DNA from: Capsulimonas sp.
Lineage (GTDB): Bacteria; Armatimonadota; Armatimonadia; Armatimonadales; Capsulimonadaceae
Length of the DNA stretch: 6,342 bases
Direction of reading: 5' to 3'
Assembly: GCA_025963815.1 (NCBI GenBank)
Contig: JAOQAA010000417.1
Location: 1 to 6,342, forward strand
The notes under the pieces are model-generated. The model worked only from the letters and a program-made list of their open reading frames with translations. It was not told where the DNA came from and ran no database searches. Below, piece after piece: positions 1-5,300 of the stretch; the stretch's first letter is position 1, and every line of letters starts with the position of its first letter. The position numbers were made by a program, and so were the translations under genes.

Positions 1-701
1 GCGCCAAGGTCGGCTTGATGGACGCCGATATCTATGGACCGTCGATCCCGCTGATCATGGGCGTCGAGGACGAGAAGCCCATCACGGATGAGAAGAAGGA
101 AAAGCTTCTTCCGATCGAACGGTACGGCGTCAAGATCATCTCCATGGGATTCTTGCAGCCGAGCGGCTCGGCGGTTATCTGGCGTGGGCCGATGGTCGCC
201 AAAGCCGTGCAGCAGTTCCTGCGCGACGTGGATTGGGGAGAGATCGATTATCTGATCGTGGACCTGCCTCCGGGCACCGGGGACGCGCAGCTGACGCTGG
301 CGCAGGCGATCCCGCTGTCGGGCGCGGTCGTCGTCATGACGCCGCAGGATCTCGCCGCCGCTGTCGCGGTGAAGGCCGTCGCGATGTTCAGGAAACTGGA
401 TGTGCCGATCCTGGGCATTGTCGAGAACATGTCCTACTTCCTCTGCCCTACGTGCAACTCGCGCCACCATGTGTTCTCGCACGGCGGCGGCGAGCAGGCG
501 GCGGAGGCGCTGAATGTGCCGTTCTTTGGCGGTATCCCGCTGGCGATCGATATCGGCGCCGACGCCGATCAGGGAACGCCTTCCGTGGTTCTGAATCCCG
601 ATGGCCCGTATGCCCAGATCTTCCGGGAAGTGGCCGAACGGATCGCCGCGCAGGTAAGCGTTCGCGCCCGAGCCTTTATCCCGCTCGCCATGAACGCATG
701 A
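1..701 (+). CDS. mrp: Mrp/NBP35-family Fe-S cluster carrier ATPase (ApbC-like), 5' truncated by window
   Basis: This is the C-terminal part of a P-loop ATPase of the Mrp/ApbC/NBP35 group, cytosolic proteins that bind and transfer Fe-S clusters to apo-proteins. The reading frame is open from the first bases of the window (first whole codon at position 3), so the N-terminus and the deviant Walker A motif lie upstream and cannot be seen. Visible family signatures are DADIYGPSIP (nt 21-50), the RGPM segment (nt 183-194), the Walker B-like DLPPGTGD (nt 261-284), ENMSYF (nt 423-440), and directly after it the CPTC pair (Cys codons at 444 and 453). In this family the CxxC pair ligates a bridging cluster across the dimer. 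HGGG and a GGIPL segment follow, as expected. The tail after about nt 655 (SVRARAFIPLAMNA) does not look like family sequence and may be a local extension. The next gene starts 16 bp downstream, so co-transcription is likely. Family assignment is secure; the client protein is unknown. Confidence 0.95.
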   Translation, partial: AKVGLMDADIYGPSIPLIMGVEDEKPITDEKKEKLLPIERYGVKIISMGFLQPSGSAVIWRGPMVAKAVQQFLRDVDWGEIDYLIVDLPPGTGDAQLTLAQAIPLSGAVVVMTPQDLAAAVAVKAVAMFRKLDVPILGIVENMSYFLCPTCNSRHHVFSHGGGEQAAEALNVPFFGGIPLAIDIGADADQGTPSVVLNPDGPYAQIFREVAERIAAQVSVRARAFIPLAMNA

Positions 702-721
702 TCATCGTTGTGAACGCATGA
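691..721 (+). repeat. 11-bp direct repeat at the mrp stop / transferase start junction
   Basis: TGAACGCATGA occurs at 691-701 and again at 711-721. The first copy carries the stop codon of the Mrp gene (TGA 699-701) and the second carries the start codon of the next gene (ATG 718-720). The two copies are 20 bp apart and identical over 11 bp only. A palindromic ATGATCAT (698-705) lies between them. It may be a scar of a small duplication; no function is claimed. Confidence 0.6.
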
Positions 722-1545
722 CTATTCTTGAGCTTGTTCTGATCTCGATCGGGTTCTTTTTCGGCCTGGGCGCAACCGCCTGGCTGACAGTGCGCTACGA
801 CCTCCGGAAGCCCAACTTCCGGGGCGAGCGGATCCCCAGTATCGCCGGCCTCGCCTTTGTGCTGGCCGGCGATTTCATTTACGGCTTCGAATGGCTCGCC
901 GGCGGCCCCGCGAGCCGTGTCTTCGCGGCCTACTTCCTGGTGCTGATCGGGTTTGGGATACTAGGGATGTACGACGACCTCGCCGGCGATCGTTCCGTGG
1001 GCGGATTTCGTGGACACTTTCGAGCGCTCGCGCAAGGACGGCTGACCACTGGAGCCGTCAAAGCGCTGGGCGGGGGAGCGGTGGCCCTGGGCGCCGGATG
1101 GCTGATAGGGAACGGCGATCTATGGCGCTTCGCGCTTGCGGCCGCATTGATCGCGCTGAGCGCGAATTCGCTTAACTTGCTGGATTTGCGCCCGGGCCGC
1201 TGCCTCTTTGTGTTCTTCTGCTCCGCCGCTGTGCTGACCGCCGTACTGGCGAACGTGCATCAGCTGAATGTGGGGTTTGCGCTGTTTATCGCCGTGGGGA
1301 TGGCGGCGGTCATCTATCCAATGGACGCCGCCGGACAGGCGATGATCGGAGACACCGGATCGAACTCATTCGGGGCAGTGCTGGGAGTGGCGGCGAGCGC
1401 AATTTTGCCGTTGGCCTGGCAGGCGGTCGTTGTGGTTCTGCTGATTGGGTTTCAGTTCTGGTGCGAGCGCAATTCGCTTTCGAAAACCATTGAGGCGAAT
1501 CCGTTCCTACGCGGCCTCGATCGCAAGATCGGAGTCCGAAGATAA
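718..1545 (+). CDS. Short MraY/WecA-like polyprenyl-phosphate phosphoglycosyl transferase family membrane protein
   Basis: This 275-residue polytopic membrane protein belongs to the MraY/WecA superfamily (glycosyltransferase family 4 in many annotations), enzymes that transfer a sugar phosphate from a UDP-sugar to undecaprenyl phosphate. Visible landmarks are NFRGERIPSIAG (residues 33-44, the N-terminal substrate loop), the Mg-binding DD at 86-87 in MYDDLAGD, NSLNLLDLRPGR (150-161) in the place where MraY and WecA carry N..N..DG.DGL, and IGDTGSNSFGA (210-220, the GD.GS motif). Hydrophobic segments lie between these blocks. It is shorter than typical MraY (about 320-360 residues), and the last cytoplasmic loop shows no HHH or HIHH motif. 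The protein instead ends with a basic tail (RGLDRKIGVRR). I associate the LDLRPGR variant with a small subfamily of unsettled function, so the substrate is not assigned. ATG 718 is the only credible start (in-frame stop at 691), and no clear Shine-Dalgarno precedes it, so reinitiation after the Mrp gene is possible. The 3' end overlaps the opposite-strand peptidase gene by 39 bp. Confidence 0.85.
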   Translation: MTILELVLISIGFFFGLGATAWLTVRYDLRKPNFRGERIPSIAGLAFVLAGDFIYGFEWLAGGPASRVFAAYFLVLIGFGILGMYDDLAGDRSVGGFRGHFRALAQGRLTTGAVKALGGGAVALGAGWLIGNGDLWRFALAAALIALSANSLNLLDLRPGRCLFVFFCSAAVLTAVLANVHQLNVGFALFIAVGMAAVIYPMDAAGQAMIGDTGSNSFGAVLGVAASAILPLAWQAVVVVLLIGFQFWCERNSLSKTIEANPFLRGLDRKIGVRR

Positions 1546-2418
1546 GCGTACGGCCCCCTGGAATGTCGCGCCGTAGCGCTCCGATGTGCAGTCTTCAATG
1601 TTGACGCCCTGATCGCCGGACGAATGAATAAATCGACCGTCGCCGATCGCCATTCCGATATGCGTGATTCTGGATGCGCCTTCGCGCTGAAACGCCAGCA
1701 AGTCTCCCGGCGCCAGGATTGCGTTCTCCAGCGAACGCCCGTCATCGCATCGGGCGAAGCGGCGGTCGGCGAACTGCTGATAGGCGTCGCGCAGCAGCTG
1801 TACGCCGCTAAGCCGATAGGAAAGCTGAACGAACCCCGAGCAGTCAATACCAAACGGCGTGACGCCGCCCCAAAGGTACGGCGTGCCGATCAGGCGCTTG
1901 CCGACTTCCACGGCATGCTCGCCGACCGCCTCCAGGACACGCCGCTTCAGCGACGCGATATCCAGGGGCATGTCCGCTGACGGCGCGGCCATGGCGTCGA
2001 TCCCCGCCTTTGGCTCGTGAGAGATATCCAGGCACATCCGGTGAATATAGGCGACTTTATCCTGAGTGAGCAGGATCGGAATAAAATCGCCAACGGAGGG
2101 ACGCTGGGCCAGGGTGACGCGGCTGCCGACACAGAACTTCACAATCAGTTCTGACTGGATGGCGGGCTCGGAAAAAATTTCGGCGAAGAGGGTGGCGATG
2201 GAGGTTTTGAGGAAGTCGCCATCATCGTATGTGGGGAGCAAAGCGTCGGCGCGAACCCAGCCGGTGTACGTATCCGGCAGCGTGATGTGACGCATACCGT
2301 CCTCCTCGCCGGTCACGCGGACAATCTCTCCAAAGATTGCCTGCGTGACGGTTTCAGACGAAGTGGACGGCTCGCGATAGACATTGGCGACATTGCGCCG
2401 CACGGAGAAACCGCTCAC
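1507..2418 (-). CDS. SH3-domain NlpC/P60 cysteine peptidase (YkfC-like gamma-D-glutamyl-L-diamino acid endopeptidase candidate)
   Basis: This is a 303-residue peptidase with two N-terminal bacterial SH3-like domains (about 10-62 and 75-130) and a C-terminal NlpC/P60 domain (about 165-292). The catalytic set is intact: Cys193 in IDCSGF, His253 in ITHIGMAIGD and His265 in RFIHSSG. Tyr181 of YLWGG lies 12 residues before the Cys, as in Spr and YkfC. These enzymes cut between gamma-D-Glu and the diamino acid of peptidoglycan stem peptides; the YkfC type needs a free N-terminal L-Ala and works on released muropeptides. No signal peptide or membrane segment is present, since the first SH3 domain begins almost at residue 8. 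That favours a cytosolic recycling role over a secreted autolysin, but this is inference. The start codon is GTG, overlapping the stop of the upstream FHA gene in GTGA, so translation is probably coupled. Its 3' end runs 39 bp into the convergent transferase gene; those last 12 codons (SDSDLAIEAA region) lie outside the domain core. Confidence 0.93.
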   Translation of the reverse strand: MSGFSVRRNVANVYREPSTSSETVTQAIFGEIVRVTGEEDGMRHITLPDTYTGWVRADALLPTYDDGDFLKTSIATLFAEIFSEPAIQSELIVKFCVGSRVTLAQRPSVGDFIPILLTQDKVAYIHRMCLDISHEPKAGIDAMAAPSADMPLDIASLKRRVLEAVGEHAVEVGKRLIGTPYLWGGVTPFGIDCSGFVQLSYRLSGVQLLRDAYQQFADRRFARCDDGRSLENAILAPGDLLAFQREGASRITHIGMAIGDGRFIHSSGDQGVNIEDCTSERYGATFQGAVRLSSDSDLAIEAA

Positions 2419-3467
2419 TCGAAGACGATCTCGGTTCGTTCGCCCACACGGATACGATCGCCGTGCGTCAGTTGAATTTCCTTGAACTCACGGATCTGTT
2501 CGCCATTCAGGATGGTGCCGTTGGTGCTGCCGACATCGACCACAAAATATGCATTGCCGCGCTGGCGGACTTCGGCGTGCTTGCGGGAGACGCCGTCGTC
2601 GAGATCGACTTCGATGTCCGGATAGTTCTGCGTGTCGCTGTCCGGTCGGCCGATCGTGGTGATTTCTTTTTCCAGCGGGTAGGTGGCGGACAGGTTGCGC
2701 AGCTTCATGACGAGACTGTGCTTCTGAATCTCCACTTCCGGCTGCGGCGCATCCATTTTGACGATGAATGGGGAGACCTTGGGAATTGAGAAATCGCTGA
2801 CCGGAGCGCCAAATCCGCCGCCTGTGGGGGCGCGAGGCTGTTCGAATGTAAGCTCGGGCTCCTTGTAGGGAGTGCTGGGCTGGGAATAAGTATTCGGGCT
2901 GTAGATATGCCGCTCGTCGATTTCCGCTTCCGCCGGCGCGGGAGCGCCGCCGCCCATGAATGTCCCAGGCTCAATGACCGGTTCGGGGGCCGCCTGCGGC
3001 TGCGTGTTTTGCAGGTACGAAGTGAGATCGAAGTCCTGCGTGTTTTGCGCGGGCGGCGGGGACGCCGGCTGAGCCGGGAACTTGTTGTTTTGGAGAGAGC
3101 GGATCTCGGCCGTCAGACTATTCGACTCTTCACGGATCGCGCGCGCCTCGTCCCGAAGGGAGGAAGGCGTGACGCCGCCGTAGGCTGGCTCGGGATCGTC
3201 AAACGAAGGAGCCTTGTAACTGTCATTGGCTGCGGGTGCGGTCGGGGTCCAGCCAAACGATGAGGTGTCCATCGACGTATGGCGGCTATCCGTTCGGAAT
3301 GCGTCGTTATCCAGGTCAAGTACAAACGCGCTGCGCTTGTCGCCTTCCATATCGGACGCGTCGTCCGGAAGCTGCGGGGAAGTTGCTTCGGCGTCCGGAT
3401 TCTGGCCGTCCGGCTCGTCGGTCGCCTCATCGGCGCCAGGCTTATCCTTCCGTATCTTCCATCCCAT
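2415..3467 (-). CDS. FHA-domain protein with long disordered Pro-rich N-terminal region
   Basis: This 350-residue, apparently soluble protein has a C-terminal forkhead-associated domain (about residues 250-350). The FHA signature is complete: GRPD (273-276), SRKHAEV (294-300), DVGSTNGTILNG (311-322) and HGDRIRVG (335-342). Arg274, Ser294, Arg295, His297 and Asn316 are the family residues that recognise phosphothreonine peptides. Residues 1-240 are low complexity: an acidic N-terminus, then Pro/Ala/Gln/Ser-rich sequence with many Ser and Thr, interrupted by a charged helical patch (about 104-128) that could form a short coiled coil. There is no kinase or other enzymatic domain and no signal peptide. 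FHA adaptors usually dock onto Ser/Thr-kinase substrates, so a scaffold or adaptor role is likely, with unknown partners. ATG 3467 is supported by AAGGAG at 3479-3484, 11 nt upstream. The gene is first in a two-gene operon with the NlpC/P60 peptidase, behind a strong promoter-like sequence. Confidence 0.92.
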   Translation of the reverse strand: MGWKIRKDKPGADEATDEPDGQNPDAEATSPQLPDDASDMEGDKRSAFVLDLDNDAFRTDSRHTSMDTSSFGWTPTAPAANDSYKAPSFDDPEPAYGGVTPSSLRDEARAIREESNSLTAEIRSLQNNKFPAQPASPPPAQNTQDFDLTSYLQNTQPQAAPEPVIEPGTFMGGGAPAPAEAEIDERHIYSPNTYSQPSTPYKEPELTFEQPRAPTGGGFGAPVSDFSIPKVSPFIVKMDAPQPEVEIQKHSLVMKLRNLSATYPLEKEITTIGRPDSDTQNYPDIEVDLDDGVSRKHAEVRQRGNAYFVVDVGSTNGTILNGEQIREFKEIQLTHGDRIRVGERTEIVFE

Positions 3468-3478
3468 AAATGCGTTCG

Positions 3479-3484
3479 CTCCTT
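3479..3484 (-). promoter_or_regulatory. Ribosome binding site of the FHA gene
   Basis: The minus strand reads AAGGAG here, 11 nt before the ATG at 3467-3465. It is the best Shine-Dalgarno match I saw in the window and fixes the start of the FHA gene. Confidence 0.7.
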
Positions 3485-3536
3485 AAACCGGCGCTGTCTC
3501 CGTCGATGTCCGCCCATGATGCCGAGGGCAAAATGG

Positions 3537-3551
3537 GTCAATGATATTGAC
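3537..3551. promoter_or_regulatory. Perfect inverted repeat GTCAAT-GAT-ATTGAC, candidate operator or 5'UTR hairpin
   Basis: Six-base arms (3537-3542 and 3546-3551) are exact reverse complements around a 3-base centre. Beyond one mismatched position, two more pairs match (TG at 3534-3535 with CA at 3553-3554), giving an imperfect dyad of 21 bp. It lies between the predicted FHA-operon promoter and its ribosome binding site, about 20-35 nt downstream of the predicted start point. That position suits a repressor operator; the arms are A/T-rich and the loop short, so a stable RNA hairpin is less likely. The binding protein is unknown. Confidence 0.45.
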
Positions 3552-3577
3552 GCAAATCGCAACGAAACTATGGAACC

Positions 3578-3606
3578 AGTATAACACCTCGGTTTTCGGC
3601 TGTCAA
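3578..3606 (-). promoter_or_regulatory. Sigma70-type promoter for the FHA-NlpC/P60 operon (extended -10)
   Basis: On the minus strand, a consensus -35 box TTGACA (3606-3601) is followed by a 17-bp spacer and the -10 box TATACT (3583-3578). A TG lies one base before the -10 (3586-3585), making it an extended -10. Transcription would start near 3571, giving a leader of about 100 nt that contains the inverted repeat at 3537-3551. The match to consensus (6/6 at -35, 5/6 at -10, ideal spacing) makes this the strongest promoter candidate in the window. Confidence 0.75.
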
Positions 3607-3651
3607 GTAAGTAGGCGTCTCTAGCGGACAGTCTTACAGTAGAAAGCAAGA

Positions 3652-3681
3652 TTGCGGCGTTATTCTATATTGAGCTATAAT
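3652..3681 (+). promoter_or_regulatory. Putative promoter for the NHL gene cluster
   Basis: A consensus -10 box TATAAT (3676-3681) is preceded by an 18-bp spacer and a weak -35 TTGCGG (3652-3657). Transcription would start near 3688, leaving a leader of only about 17 nt before ATG 3705. The only Shine-Dalgarno-like sequence, AGGA at 3687-3690, would sit at the very 5' end, so initiation may be near-leaderless, or the true start of transcription lies further upstream. It is divergent from the FHA promoter, with about 45 bp between the two -35 boxes. Confidence 0.5.
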
Positions 3682-3704
3682 AATACAGGATACGAATACA
3701 GATT

Positions 3705-4886
3705 ATGAGCGGCAATCGCTTCGACTTTTTAGAATTTTCCGATGACCGGCAGCCCGAGCGTCCGGCGGCTCCCGATGACGGGATTGAAGAGACGGGAATT
3801 AACGCGTCTCCCGCCGGTTTGCGCGGCTTAGTGGGGCCAGACGGCCGTCCTGTGTCCGAGGTCGGCGCATCCAGCGATCCTCGCGGCTACCAGGATTTTC
3901 TCGATCAGAACCAATCGGACGATCCCCTCAATGGCCCGCGCGATCAAGAGTCGCGCGGGGCGACGATGCGGCCGATGGAAGTCATCGGCGAGCGCGGGGA
4001 GCGCGCCGGCCAGTTCAACTTTCCGACGGGAATTGCGGTCGATTCGCGCGGCATCTTGTTTGTTGCCGATTCTTACAATCACCGAATTCAGCGGATCACT
4101 CCAGACGGCGCCGTATCGGCCATTGGAACGAAAGGGACTGGGTACGCCCAGTTTCTCTCGCCGCAGGATGTGGCGGTCGATCGTCGTGATGCATTTTATG
4201 TGGTAGAGCAGGGGAACCATCGAGTCCAGAAGTTCAGCGCCACGGGCCGTCAGGAATTGATATTTGGACATAAGGGGCATCTGCCGGGGGAGTTCTTCGG
4301 TCCGACCAGCATCGCGGTGTCGCCGATGTCCGGCGATATCTATGTTGCGGACACCGGTAACTTCCGCATACAGCGCTTCGATCAGAAGGGACGCTTTCTG
4401 TCGCAGATCACATCGACCGGCAAGGGGCTGATCAGCCCGCAGTCGGTCGAAGTAGACCATCACGAAAATGTCTATATTGTCGATACGCTCGGCCATCGAA
4501 TCATTCAGTGCGATCCGACCGGGCGTGAGTTTCTGGCGATTGGGCGGCGTCGGCGTACGGACATGGATTGGATCGACGCGCCGTTTATCGAGCCGCGCGC
4601 CTGCGCTGTGGATATCGCGGGCTTTTTGTTCGTCGCGGACGGCGGCGAACCGCTTGGGCAGGAAGGGAAACCCGCGGGACGCATCCATATCGTCGATCCC
4701 ATCGCGCGCCGCAATGAAACGGCAATCGAGCATCTGGGGCGCAACCTCGACCGCATGACGCGCCCGACGGGGATTGCGATCGCTCCGGCGTTCACTCCGG
4801 ACCCGCAAACGGGGCTGCTGCGCAACGAGATCTACGTGGCGGATACAATGAACCACCGCATCATCCGAATGGGGTGGGTGGGATGA
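3705..4886 (+). CDS. NHL-repeat six-bladed beta-propeller protein, no signal peptide
   Basis: This is a 393-residue protein with a disordered, acidic, Pro/Asp/Gly-rich N-terminal region (1-88) and a propeller of six NHL repeats (about 92-389). Each blade follows the pattern G..G...GQF..P.GIAVD..G.LFVADS.NHRIQR. Clear examples are FPTGIAVD (106-113) with VADSYNHRIQRI (120-131), VVEQGNHRVQKF (166-177), VADTGNFRIQRF (214-225), IVDTLGHRIIQC (258-269) and VADTMNHRIIRM (378-389). Blade 5 (about 278-330) is the most diverged and carries an insertion. NHL propellers mostly serve as binding platforms for protein, RNA or small ligands, and some are enzymes; nothing here shows catalysis. There is no signal peptide or membrane segment, unlike many bacterial NHL proteins, so a cytosolic location is likely. 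The ATG at 3705 is the only start that keeps the conserved-looking FDFLEF motif; its Shine-Dalgarno is weak (AGGA at 3687-3690). It is divergent from the FHA gene and lies 18 bp before the DUF2203 gene, so it probably heads an operon. Confidence 0.88.
   Translation: MSGNRFDFLEFSDDRQPERPAAPDDGIEETGINASPAGLRGLVGPDGRPVSEVGASSDPRGYQDFLDQNQSDDPLNGPRDQESRGATMRPMEVIGERGERAGQFNFPTGIAVDSRGILFVADSYNHRIQRITPDGAVSAIGTKGTGYAQFLSPQDVAVDRRDAFYVVEQGNHRVQKFSATGRQELIFGHKGHLPGEFFGPTSIAVSPMSGDIYVADTGNFRIQRFDQKGRFLSQITSTGKGLISPQSVEVDHHENVYIVDTLGHRIIQCDPTGREFLAIGRRRRTDMDWIDAPFIEPRACAVDIAGFLFVADGGEPLGQEGKPAGRIHIVDPIARRNETAIEHLGRNLDRMTRPTGIAIAPAFTPDPQTGLLRNEIYVADTMNHRIIRMGWVG
3978..4871 (+). repeat. Six NHL repeat units within the propeller gene
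   Basis: The coding region contains six degenerate units of roughly 40-50 codons each, with the recurring core VAD..NHRI(Q/I)R. Divergence is high at DNA level, so this is an old protein-level repeat and not a recent tandem duplication. Confidence 0.75.
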
Positions 4887-4904
4887 CACAGAAAGGCGAA
4901 CGCC

Positions 4905-5300
4905 ATGGCGGTTTATAAGAAGCACTTCACCGTGCAGGAGGCGCGCGCGCAGATACCCATCCTCCGCAAGCGGCTCATTCGCATCCACGATCTGCTCGCA
5001 GAGGCGCGGGCAGATCAGACGCACGAGGGCGTTGTTGTGACGGCGATCCTGCGCGGCAACGGCAAGGGGCCGATTTTGACCGGCGTCGGGTCGCGCAAAG
5101 ACGAAGCGCAGAAGATGATCGAGGCGATCGCCGAACAGGGCATCCAGATCAAGGATTTGCAGACGGGGCTAGTCGACTTTCCGCATTTCCTAAACGGCGA
5201 TCCCGAGCACGAGGTGCTGCTTTGCTGGCGGCTGGATGAAGACACCATTGAGTACTGGCACGAGATCGACGGCGGATTCGCCGGGCGCACTCCTCTCTAA
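4905..5300 (+). CDS. DUF2203 family protein
   Basis: This small soluble protein of 131 residues has the layout of the DUF2203 family, whose function is unknown. It opens with the typical HFTVQEARAQIPILRK segment (residues 7-22), continues with a charged helical region, and ends with the family signatures IKDLQTGLVDFPHF (101-114), LLCWRLDED (124-132 region of the domain) and YWHEIDGGFAGRTPL at the C-terminus. The length fits the family. No catalytic motif or metal site is evident beyond the conserved WHE. ATG 4905 is preceded by AAAGG (4892-4896) at 8 nt, a good ribosome binding site. The gene starts 18 bp after the NHL gene and its last 65 bp overlap the QueG frame, so the three genes are probably one transcript. 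The natural C-terminal motif is intact, which argues against a frameshifted fusion with QueG. Confidence 0.88.
   Translation: MAVYKKHFTVQEARAQIPILRKRLIRIHDLLAEARADQTHEGVVVTAILRGNGKGPILTGVGSRKDEAQKMIEAIAEQGIQIKDLQTGLVDFPHFLNGDPEHEVLLCWRLDEDTIEYWHEIDGGFAGRTPL

Noticed and set aside
233..721. 162-codon plus-strand frame within the Mrp gene
   Set aside because: Out-of-frame shadow; the overlapping frame carries all the Mrp signatures.
3511..3528. Possible GCCC...GGGC hairpin in the FHA leader as an attenuator
   Set aside because: A 4-bp stem with a 10-base loop and no U tract is too weak to call.
3607..3637. GTAAG ... CTTAC inverted pair between the divergent promoters
   Set aside because: Arms are only 5 bp and separated by 21 bp; this is expected by chance.
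3113..3649. 178-codon minus-strand open frame covering the start of the FHA gene and the intergenic region
   Set aside because: It overlaps the FHA coding region in another frame, spans the predicted promoter, and has an Arg/Thr-rich sequence typical of an out-of-frame translation.
3828..5024. 398-codon open frame on the minus strand opposite the NHL and DUF2203 genes
   Set aside because: Its translation is Arg/His-rich without recognisable domains. It is antisense to a protein with six clear NHL repeats and arises from GC-rich codon bias.
5236..5300. Possible DUF2203-QueG fusion broken by a frameshift
   Set aside because: DUF2203 ends with its normal family C-terminus (FAGRTPL then TAA), and QueG homology begins just there, so two separate proteins explain the data better.
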